64,000 nucleotides of DNA from Pseudozyma flocculosa PF-1 (taxonomy: Eukaryota > Basidiomycota > Ustilaginomycetes > Ustilaginales > Ustilaginaceae): the NCBI RefSeq assembly GCF_000417875.1, contig NW_006920874.1:440594-504593 (forward strand). Direction: 5' to 3'. Shown here piece by piece: positions 20,084 to 29,687 of the stretch (its first letter is position 1; every line of letters starts with the position of its first letter). The position numbers were made by a program, and so were the translations under genes. Below the pieces are notes generated by a model. The model did not search any database and was not told where the DNA came from. It worked only from the letters and a program-made list of their open reading frames with translations.

Positions 20084-22301
20084 CCTGCAGGCCAGCCTCA
20101 AGACACGAGCTCAGAACCAAGACCTGAGTGTCTGGAGTCAGCTGTATGGCAAGCCAGCAGTGTCGACGGTGTGTTGATTTGAGAGGTGGACGCGCAACGA
20201 ACTGATACGGACGGAGCTTCAGGTGCGCCTCAGCATGGCGCGGGTGCTGGTTCCGGCGTGGTGGACGAGCAGAGGGCCGAGGCGCGGCAGTGGTCGATCA
20301 GGCCCAGACGAGCCCGCAAAGGATGATCGAGGAAAGGTTGATGGCAAACGAGTGTGTTGACGCGTCGGAAGGAAGCGTTGGTTGGCCAAGTGGACCGTCC
20401 GTGGTAGCGAAGGAGAGTATCGGGAGAGAGCGGAAGGCGGATGTCGAGGCTGCTGGGCACTGCGATGCTGGATAAGACGTGGATGGTGGCAGAGAGTGTG
20501 TAGCCCTTAGGTCTGAGCAGGTTCGAGTAAGACGGTGGAAAGCTGTCAGGGTCCGGATCACAGAGGGAAGGTGTGGGCCGGTATGGCAAGGAAGGGAGTG
20601 GAGTGGGTTGGAGTGGAGCAGTGATAGGGGGGTGGGGTGAGACAGGGAAGAGAGCGTAGGAATGGAGAGGACCTGGATGGAAGAGAGAAGAGAGAGAGAG
20701 GATGAGGGCAGGGGCGGGGGCGAGGGAACAAGGAAGGTGGGAGGCGGAGCAGGGAGGAGAGGGGACGGAGGGAGGGGAAAGAGGGACGCGACGAAAACAC
20801 AGCGCAAAAGCGGCAAAAGCAGGGCTTGTGCCTTGGCGGGGGATGAGACCGACAAACAAGATCAGTCTCGAGTCGAGTGACGCCGAGGCTCCCGTAGTGT
20901 GCTGCAGACCAGGAATCCAGACCACCGCCCTTGCCCGCGGTTCCCCGGGGAGCGCTGCGCTAACCTTGACGGTGCTTGAAGCGGAGGCGGTGGCCGGGCT
21001 GATATGGCAGTGCCGCTGCACGACGCCGTGTCCACGGGCCGATGTGGCGCTCGTTGGCCGATGGAGCGCTGAGGTGGCCAATGGTCGGTCAGCCGGTCGG
21101 TCGGTCGGAACGGCTTCCGGTGCGCTTTAGGCTTCTTGGCGGCACGAGGCTTCCCGATGTTCGGGCGTGTGGCGGGCAGTGGGCAGAGGTGGGGGGTAGG
21201 CGACGTGTCCGTCGGGTCGCGTCGAGTGGCTTGGCTCGGGGTGAGGGAGCGACAGGGAGGTTAGGAGGCATGAGGATGAGCTAGAGGTGCACCGTAGGTA
21301 GAAGGTGGATGGTCAAGTCAGCGAGTCCTGCATCGAGCGCCACGTAGGGAGAGGATGGGACCATGTGTGTGTGTGTGTGTGTGTGGGCCGAAGCACGAGA
21401 ATAGGAGAGCGGTCGGGCATGAGGCAGAGTCAGTAGCAGGATGCCATCCTTCGAGGGTCAAGCGCACAGTACGCGACAGGTAGGGCAGGCGTGAGTGACC
21501 GGGGCTGAAGCGGACGCCCCGCGCTGTACGGTTCTGGAGCGGGCGCGTGCCTGGTAAGCAGCAGCACGCCAGCAGGGGAGAAATGGAGCAGGCAAGCAGG
21601 GCAGGAGTGTGTGGTGCTGGTGGCGATGCAATGACGGAGGCAAGGCATGGGCTGTTTTGGCATTCGCTTTGTCAGGCTGGATCGGGGCTACGGGGGGAAA
21701 GGGCCAGCAGAGGGCGGCAGAGGATGCCGCGGAAGAGCAAAGGGACGGACGGCGGCCGAGGTGGTGATGGTGTGCCGGTGCGGGTGTCGGTGGTGCTGCA
21801 GGCTGCTCGGCGATGGAATGAAAAGAGGTTCGGAGCGGAGCCAGAGGGGATCGGCGGAATGTGCAGCTTGCGTTGGTGTTGGTGTTGTTGTGGTGTGTTG
21901 TTGGTCGTGGTGCGGGGCCAAGAGCCAAAAAGGGTCCCCCGCCTGGAATGAGGCCAGCGCCAACGCCGAGGAACGCGCAGCACCGCGCAGCCCGACAGGC
22001 AGGCCAGGCCAGGCTGGGCCAGTGCAGGCCAGGTCAGGTCGGGCTGCACCTCGGCCAGGCCAGGCCAGCTCAGGCTTCTCCGAGCGACAGGTCCTCTCCC
22101 GATCCCGGTCCCGATTGCTTGACCCATCCGCTCTCGTCGGTTCCGCACAGCAAGGGCCCCCTTGCCTACTCCACATCCCCGAGACCCTGGACGGTGGTCG
22201 GTCCTCGTCCTCGTCCTCACCCTGCCTCCTTCTCGACCTTCTTCCAAGCCCATCTCGCCCGCCCGGCCTACCCGCACCACACACCTGCACGGACACACAA
22301 A
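20084..22301. other. Divergent intergenic region with GT microsatellite
   Basis: Lies between two divergently transcribed genes (serine-rich, -, and MED18, +). Around 20500-20800 the minus strand is C+T rich, as in leaders of other genes here. A (GT)11 repeat is at 21364-21385 and AGGCC words cluster at 21988-22080. ORFs on both strands are low-complexity; none is supported. Confidence 0.55.
21364..21385 (+). repeat. (TG)11 microsatellite
   Basis: Perfect dinucleotide repeat, a possible Z-DNA former, in the divergent region between the serine-rich gene and MED18. Confidence 0.95.
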
Positions 22302-23492
22302 ATGACCTCGATACGCCAACAACAGCAACCAGCCTCGTCATCGTACAACACCGGCGGGCCATCCACCGCCATCAACCCATCCTCCTCCTCCTCCTCCTCC
22401 TCGTCCTCATCCACCACCACCTCGGCGACGGCAGCAGCGGCAGCCAACGCCAATGCCAGCGCCAGTGGCCCGTCGTCGCAGCACCCGCAGGTCTCGCTGC
22501 TCGGCACCGTCCCGCTCGTCCACCTCGCCGGGCTGCTCGCCCACGTCACCCGCCACCTCACCACCCTCCCGCCCCTCGACCTACTGGAACGCGAAACCCT
22601 CCTCGCACGCCACGACGACGTCGCGAGCTCGGTGCGCGAAAAGCACGACAATGCCTGGGCTGCCGTCGTGCGCAGCCGCAGAGGTGTCCGGTTGAGAGTC
22701 AAGGAACGCCTGGGCCGCTACGACGTAGGCGTCGACAACGAGGCAGAACACGAGGTAGAGTGCCAACTCGCCCTGCCCCTCCCACCCCTGCCGGAACGCC
22801 AATACCCCCGCGTCACCGTACGACCCGCCGTCAACGTCCAGGTCCTCGCGCAACCGACCTCGTCTCGGCTCCACAGCTCATCCAAGGACAGAACGCGGAC
22901 CACCTCGACCTCGTCGTTCTCCACGCCCTTCCTCCCTCTCCCCCCGTCCTGCCTCGACACCGACGCGACAACGGGCTGGAGGACCCTCACCTCGGCGCTG
23001 GGCTGGACGCCCTCCTTTTCCTTTATCCGGTACGGCCTCGAATTCATCCTCGACGACCAGTCGGCACGCGCACGCACCGACAGCGGCGGCGGTGGCTCCT
23101 CCAACCCGCTCCAGCCGACGACGGATACGCTGCACATCCTGCGCATCTACCGCATCTTTCGACCCGACCCCACCGGATACCTGCACGGCGACGACGACGA
23201 CGACGAAGAGGCAGAGTGGGTCCCGCTCGACCCAGACGGCCACACTGTCGTCATCGAACTCACCTCGACCGTTGGGGGAAAGCTGGACGCGACCCACTTT
23301 ACCCATGCCTCCGTCCTCGCCTCGACGCCCTCGACGGGGCAGGGCAGGTCGGGCGCCAATGCAGCAGCGACGGCGGTGGCGGGTGCACTGGACAAGGACA
23401 CCAGCCTGGAAGACGCCATCGCCCACATCGAGGCCGTCGCCAAGTCGCTGCGGGGCTTTGTCGACCTCAAGCGGGAAAAGGTGGATTTCTGA
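22302..23492 (+). CDS. MED18: Mediator complex subunit 18 (probable)
   Basis: Single-exon ORF, 396 aa from the ATG at 22302; the upstream in-frame extension is Pro/Arg-rich and looks like leader. After a Gln/Ser/Ala-rich N-terminal tail (about 65 residues) comes VSLLGTVPLVHLAGLLAHVTRHL and LLERETLLAR, matching the start of the Med18 beta-barrel ('slfG.vp' then 'erhlvf'). The centre has WRTLTSALGWTPSFSFIRYGLEFIL, then DTLHILRIYRIFRP and a charged loop, then 'HTVVIELTST', and the C terminus AIAHIEAVAKSLRGFVDL fits the last Med18 helix. Med18 sits in the Mediator head module and helps RNA polymerase II initiation and termination. Identification is by pattern rather than strict motifs, since the family diverges fast. 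It converges with MLH3. Confidence 0.68.
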   Translation: MTSIRQQQQPASSSYNTGGPSTAINPSSSSSSSSSSSTTTSATAAAAANANASASGPSSQHPQVSLLGTVPLVHLAGLLAHVTRHLTTLPPLDLLERETLLARHDDVASSVREKHDNAWAAVVRSRRGVRLRVKERLGRYDVGVDNEAEHEVECQLALPLPPLPERQYPRVTVRPAVNVQVLAQPTSSRLHSSSKDRTRTTSTSSFSTPFLPLPPSCLDTDATTGWRTLTSALGWTPSFSFIRYGLEFILDDQSARARTDSGGGGSSNPLQPTTDTLHILRIYRIFRPDPTGYLHGDDDDDEEAEWVPLDPDGHTVVIELTSTVGGKLDATHFTHASVLASTPSTGQGRSGANAAATAVAGALDKDTSLEDAIAHIEAVAKSLRGFVDLKREKVDF

Positions 23493-23685
23493 GACGGCCG
23501 GGCGGGCCCGTGGCATCGAGTCGGCAATCGTCAAGCGCGCCATCAGATGAGGCAGAGGGGAACCACCGACGGGCTACCGACATGCAAGCACCGGCAGGAG
23601 GGTATGATGGCGTGTCAGCGCATCCTGGTCGTCTGCTCTCTCTCACCCCTGCAACTCATCGCCTTGGTCTCGGGTGGAAACTCAC

Positions 23686-26600
23686 CGGCCATGGGCACAT
23701 ATGAAAGGGAAGCTGCACTCGGCCAACCTGGCCACCAGCGCCTCGCACTGCTGCCTGTCGAGGGGATCGTTGAACACTGTCGCAATGCGCAGAGACAGGG
23801 TCGCAGACGACCCTACGTCAGTCCCCGATCCGACGGTCGAAACAGGAAGACGAGGGAGAGACAAAACGATATGGCCCACTCACTGATAGCGCTCCTGCAA
23901 GCTTTGCTCGCGATCCACTCGCGCACCTTCCTCGGAACCCTTTGAGCGATGACAACCGAAGCCGCCTCGTCGTTGGTGGTCGGTCCCTCGCCTAGAGAAC
24001 CCTCGGGGCGGTGGGACAAGGCGACGAGGTGCGACCGCACAACCTCCCTGACCTCTTCGCGCTCCGCGAGACTGCGACCGTCGCGCTTCAGCACCTTGTC
24101 GCTCCAGACCTCGGGTATCGACCGGATCTCGACCGTGACGGTGCGTGCGGCGGACCTCTGACCGGCGGCTCTGCTGTCGATCTTGCCAACTTCGAAGCCC
24201 CAAAACGTCAGCTCTTGCTGTATCGTGACGTCGACGTCCTCGAATCGATACGAAAGCGCCTCAACCAGGTCCTGATCGAGGCTTACTAGCACCTCGTCGT
24301 CCTGCCGGATCGGCACAGATGCGATGGCGCCGGCCAGGCAGCCCGCAACGTACTCGGCCAGGAAGCGCTCGTACCGCACCCGTTCGTCGGCCGCATGCTG
24401 GTCGATGCACACCAGCAGCGGCGAAGCAGCGGTCCGCGACCCATCGCCGCAGCGCATTAGGCCTGGTCGTCCAGCCATGTCGGCGACGCTGTCCTCGGTG
24501 GGCAAGGAGAGGTCGAGCAGGCATGCGATGAACTTTTCATCGACCTGGCCGATCACATGGGCTCGTCGCAGCGACGAGTGAGGGATGGCCGACTCGACGT
24601 CTGCAAACGTCGATCCGGTCCCCGTCCGTTGCTGCGGGGGCGCGAGGACGGCAGCTGATGCAGCAGATGCAGAAGAGGCGCCGGGCGGCCGCAGACGCCC
24701 TGTCCGTGTTCCGCTCTGCTGTCTTGCAATGAAGAACCGGCTTTCCTTCCGGTCACTGCGCTTGCGAGGAGAGGACGAGGGAGAGGGTGCCGCATACACA
24801 TCTTCGTCGACCCCACCGGCTCGCAACGCCGTGCTTACGGCGTCCATGGTCGAGGCGCCACGGGTCGACGTCGGCCTCCGCGGATGGTCGCGGTTCAACG
24901 TGGGCACCTCGCCGCCGTCGTGCCTCGGCAGCGTCGTGTCAAAAGCGGGGTTCGTCCAGCCGCTCAGCGTGGCTCGCAGCCACTGCGGCCGATCGGGCTC
25001 GTGACCGATCGCAACAGCCTCTTTGGCCAGGCGTGTCCGATCTGCTGTCGACGGTCTAGAGGACATCGGCCTTTGCCGCCGAGAGGTCGTGTTCGAGGGA
25101 GATGAGGATGGGCGCTGCAGCACGGTAGATCGCGGGTAATCGGCCGGATAGCTCGTGCCGGTCCTGCCATCGACGAAGTACCGGCGTTGTGTGAGTGGAT
25201 CCGTCCAGACGATCATGCCCGCTGGAGCTGGCGGAGCTTCGTAGCGAGCAGATGACCGAGCCGATCCGGCATTCCCGGCAGCGCCTGGACCGATCGTCTT
25301 GAGTCTCTTCCTCGACGTGGTGGCGGTGGCATCCAACGGTGATGTTCGCTTGCCCTCATGCGCGGTGTATTTGTCATCGGCCTTGCTAGCAGCGGGCCCA
25401 AGGATAGACGCCTCCACAGCCTTGATCAACGCGCCGAAGCTGAGGCGATGCTTTGCCGGAGTGCCAGTCCGGTTCGCACCGACGGGCTCCACGCGGATAC
25501 GCACCAGGTAGGCCACCTGGTGATCGTCCACGAGCTTTCCAAGTGCCTCGAGCTTCTGCCGAAAGATCGAGGCGAGTGCCTTGTGGGCATCCTGTGGGTT
25601 CGCGAACGTCGTCGAGGCCGGCATCGCACCGCTTGTCCTGGGCCTCTTTTCGCCTCGCTCCAGGAGCGGCTGGTGGCTGTCGTCGAGAAGGCCGTACTTG
25701 TTCAGCTCTGCGCTCAGGCTCCGTGGCAACGGGCCGAAATGGTCGTCGAAGCCGTCGACGGGCACGTCGCCAATACCCCTGCTTCCTCTTGAAAGCGGAG
25801 GCAGGCACTCGTGGTTGAAGAACAAGCGCTGTGCCGAGGGTCCGGCGGCCTCGTACGGCCAAGTCGAGAAGAAGCCGTCGATGACGACGTTGACCTCGCG
25901 TCGGCTGCTGACTCGTGAGTTGGCCGCCGCGGTGCTCCCGATGGTCACTGCTGTCTGTGGCCGCCTGTCCTTAACGCCTGCAAGGAGAAAGTTCTGATGG
26001 ATTTCGATCTCTTGCAAACGTCGCGGGCGGATCAGCTGACTGCCATGGATGTCGCCGAAGCGATCAGCAAGGGAGTTCGTCTGAGTGCGCGAGCGAAGAG
26101 CGAATGAAGGCGTCAGCTGCTGCGTCCCTGTGACATGGCTGGCGTTGGCGATATGCATCCTACCTTTGGCAGGCTCAGGACGAGTCTTTCCTCTTCCCTC
26201 CTGTCCGTCTGGGCCGGGACGACTGACGTCGGATCGGAGGGCAACGAGGGCATAGCGTAGGTGGCGTGCAGGCGGAATGCGATGCCAGGCTGGAGCAGGC
26301 CAAGCTCTTCGATTCGGGCCTTGGTGCGATCAACCTCTTTCTTCTGCGCCGCGAGGGTGCGGAGCGCCTTTCTTCTTACAGGAATCTGTTACGGTGCAAA
26401 CAAGCTCCTAAATGGTGAGCTCGAGCTAGCGCCTTGCAACGATAGAGAGAGGTGCTCCGAGATAGCGTGAGCGGGGATTCACCTGGCCAAAGATGTCGTG
26501 CACGACTACCGTGCTTCCGCCTCGCGTGCTGAGGAGGCGCGGCTGTCCGAGCTCAGCGGCATCTTCTTCGACGCCGTGAATGACATGCGCTCGCGGACTG

Positions 26601-27085
26601 AGGGTAGGAGTTGGGCCTTCGAACAGGACTACGCCGTCCTTGACCACGCAGCTGATGTCCGTCCTTTGAACGTTCCATGTCGGAGCACCATCCGCGGAGC
26701 TGGGCATATAGCGGATGCGGACGAGCCCCAGGAACGATACGAGCTTCAGGGTCGGCCCGTCCGTCGCCGTGTGAGCCCGTGGAGGCGCCAAGGCCAACGC
26801 CGAGGTCGAAGGAAAGCCGATGCCGTCGTCTCGGACGGTGATCGACCAGGTCCGAAAGTCGATCGCGACCACTATGGTGCCCGCCACGCTCCTATCGGCC
26901 CCTGCAAGGCTCTGATCTGGGCCTGGAGGCTGGCCGCTGCGTCTGGCACATGCGCTGATCGAGTTGCGGACGAGCTCTTCGACGATGCGCGCCGGCGACA
27001 GGAGGACGAGGCTGGCCCGAAGACTACCCCTTGTTGGTCCATCTAGCTCTTGGATACGGGAATTGTCCGTCGAGGACATCGTCAT
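23686..27085 (-). CDS. MLH3: DNA mismatch repair protein MLH3 (MutL family)
   Basis: Exons on the minus strand: 27085-26483, 26385-26164, about 26119-23884, 23776-23686, plus a short last exon not resolved. N-terminal GHKL ATPase part: RIVEELVRNSISA (motif I), ITVRDDGIGF (motif II), then GGSTVVVHDIFGQ spliced to IPVRRKALRTLAAQKKEVDR, the 'vPvR' step of MutL proteins. A long disordered linker follows. The C-terminal dimerisation and endonuclease part has VCIDQHAADERVRYERFL (MLH3-type DQHAADER metal site), SKACRSAI spliced to MFNDPLDRQQCEALV, and FPFICAHGR, the zinc-site end shared by MLH3/PMS. With MLH1 it would act in mismatch repair and meiotic crossover resolution. Intron 2 (26163-26120) is only about 44-47 nt. 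The last codons lie between 23685 and MED18, convergent and possibly overlapping. The ATPase lacks a clear GFRGEAL. Confidence 0.86.
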
Positions 27086-28121
27086 CAGGTTCCGGGCGAG
27101 GGTTGCGGAGGGGGTGGAGATGAGGCCGAGGTCGAGGTCGAGAAGGTTGGCAGAGTTGAGGGCTCCATCTTGTCGCGCGCGCCTAGTCGTCACTCCTTGC
27201 CCGCGTGTGAGCCAGGCTGAGCTCGTGGGCCGGGGCAGATACGGTAGGTGGGCGCTCAGGAGGAGTCGAGAGCATGAGAGAATGAGGCCGTGATGCGGCT
27301 TGCTTGCGGCTAAGCTGAGGAGGGGGCGACGAGAGGCGGTGCGGCGAGTCAGCCAGACCTGGCCAGACCAGACCAGGCCAGCAGGATCCTCGCCGGGCGC
27401 TCGCTCCACATGGCCGAGTCCCGGACCTCGGGCCAGCCACTGCGGGCGCCCGTCAGCTGCCAATTGCCGCTGGCCAGTCGCGGGGCTCAGATTGCGCCAG
27501 AGATGGCCATGCCATCGGCCCCTTTCCCTCTCCGCTTACCCTCACGCCCTGACTGGATCGACGACGGCGACGACGTCGACGACGACGACGAGCGAATGGA
27601 AGACGAGGCGAGGTTCAAAGGACGAAAGGGGAAGCCCAGAGTAGTTAATACAAGTCGAGCAAAGAGGGGAGTAGAGGGGGGTCGGGGGGACTGGAGGGAC
27701 AGTCGAGGCAGCCTGCCACAAGAGGCTGGCCGTCTCGGCCACACGGGTGCCGTCGCGTCGCGATCCAGGTCGCGGGGCCGCGCCGGGCGCCCTCCCCCGC
27801 CAGCCTCTCCCGTCCGCTTTCCTCAGTGCTGGTGGAAGGCAAGAGGGGGTCAGGCCGCGACGAGAGACCAGAGGCGGGACAAAGAAGACGAGGCCGGAAC
27901 GCAAAAGAGAAGCTATGTTGTACAGGAGGGAAGAAGGAGTCGCCCTTGCCTCGGACTCGCCGAGAGTGCCCCAAGCCGGTGGTGAGGACGGTGGTGCGAG
28001 CGACCAGGTTGAGAGCGGGAGCCTGGATGCGCATGGCCTCTCAGCGGCAACCGAAGCGAGGGTGGATATACGGCCGAAAGAGCAAGCAGAGACGAAGAGC
28101 GCGGGGGACCTCGCGCGTCGT
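27086..28121. other. Intergenic between MLH3 promoter and histone H1 3' end
   Basis: No gene seen. An AGACC/AGGCC repeat patch lies at about 27355-27385. Both neighbouring genes are on the minus strand, so this is MLH3 upstream plus H1 downstream sequence. Confidence 0.5.
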
Positions 28122-29687
28122 CTAAGCCTTCTTGGCGGCAGCCTTCTTCGCTGCTGGCTTGGCGGCAGCCTGGTTTTTGAGTTGGGTAGGTTGCAGAGGG
28201 GCGCGCGCGGTGGGAGAAGCGTCAGCCTTGAGAACGCTGGATTCCAGGGCGGATCGATGCCGGAGGCCGTGGGATGCAGAGGTATCGCAGAGCAACTTCA
28301 ATGCCTGGACGCAGTCGCAGCGACGGTGCTGCAGCGACCCACGGCCCAAAACAGAGTCTGCAGGGCAAAGCAAGCGCTGCTCGCTTCACGGAACGGGAGC
28401 CTCGATGTGCCAAGAACGACAGCGTCAACTCACCTTCTTGGCAGGCGCCTTCGCCGCGGGCTTCTTGGCCTTGGTGGCAGTTGTAGAGGCAGCCTTCTTG
28501 GTGCCGGCAGCGGCGGTCTTCTTGGCAGCGGGCTGTAGCAGCCGAGGGTGACGACGGAGGCGACGAAAGAGCGACGGTGGTCAGTTGGCTGTTTCTCCAC
28601 GGTGAATGATCGCGTCAACGGTGCCGGATTGCAAGGGGCGGCAGCGTCGGAAGCGCTGAGGTCGACGCGTCGGAGAGGGACGCGTCGCCGACCAGCCGTG
28701 TTTTTCTCGATGGTGGCGAGCACGACGAAGTGAGATGGTGTCGACGGCGAGCGAGGGCCTCATGAATGATCGCGAGAGCATATGTGCATCGCTGAAATGA
28801 GAGACAGTAGAGGCCACAACGATCTTGTCGCGTCTCCGCGCCCGATTGGATCGGGCGGATGCAGGGTGGCGGCGGCGGTGACGGTGGAGGAGCGCTGATG
28901 ATGACGCCGACGGAGGACACTCACCTTCTTGGCGGCAGGCTTCTTGGCAGCAGCGGCGGCGGGCTTCTTGTCGGCAGCGGGAGTCTTGACCTTCTTCTCA
29001 GCGGCGGCCTTCTCCTTGGGGGCGAGCTTGACCTTGCCGCTGGGGCCCTTGGGCAGGACGAAGGTCTTCTTCTCGGCGCCGCGCGTGATGGTCTGGTTGA
29101 CGCGGGTGTTGAACGAGGCCTCGCTGAGCTTGGCGGTCTCGGGGTAGTGCGACTGCAGGTACTTCTTGATCGTCGATCGGCTGATGCCGGTGCGGGCGTC
29201 GGTGGGGTGGGCGGCGATGGCAGCCTTGATCATGGCCTGAGATAAGAAATCGGGAGGGGGGGAGCATGGATCGCGACGGCGGGCAAAACGCGTCAGCGCG
29301 CTGCACGACGACCAGAGCGAGGCCGATGGTGTCGACCGAGTGGACGGATGGATGGATTGGCGGGTGGATGGGGTGGTCGACGAAAGGTTCGCCACCGACA
29401 CCGATACCATCCGCCAATCGCGTCGCGCCAGAGGCTCTGGGCCGAGCTGCCCTGCCCCTGAGACGCGCGTCTTCATTTTTCTCCATCCACCGCCTCGTCG
29501 ACGGTGGTGGGCCCCAGCGCGCCCGCTGTCGATGGCAGACGGGAGCGATGGGATGGTCGACGCGATCGACGCGAGTCTGTCGAGTGTGTGGCCGAGTACT
29601 TACCTCGTAGGTGAGCGAGGTGCCGGACGCGGCCTTCTTGGGGGCGGCCTTCTTGGCGGCGGGCTTGGTGGCGGTGGCGGCGGACAT
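28122..29687 (-). CDS. Linker histone H1
   Basis: Four exons, all phase 0: 29687-29604, 29236-28925, 28532-28434, 28169-28122; 180 aa. The N-terminal tail is MSAATATKPAAKKAAPKKAA. The winged-helix globular domain starts at TYE and continues in exon 2: AMIKAAIAAHPTDARTGISR, then STIKKYLQSHYP, SFNTRVNQTITRGAEKK and FVLPKGPSGKVKL, the classic H1/H5 pattern. The C-terminal tail is Lys/Ala/Pro-rich with PAAKK repeats and is split over exons 2-4, ending AAAKKA. It binds linker DNA at the nucleosome dyad and compacts chromatin. The introns (367, 392 and 264 nt) are far longer than the 44-131 nt typical in this window. Exon 3 (33 codons) could be skipped without frameshift. Confidence 0.94.

Noticed and set aside
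20230..21081. Minus-strand ORF (283 aa) upstream of the serine-rich gene
   Set aside because: Ser/Pro/Leu-rich product of a C+T-rich leader; weak third-position bias.
28170..29603. C/D-box snoRNA in the histone H1 introns
   Set aside because: I looked for TGATGA and CTGA boxes on the minus strand and found no properly spaced pair with terminal stems.
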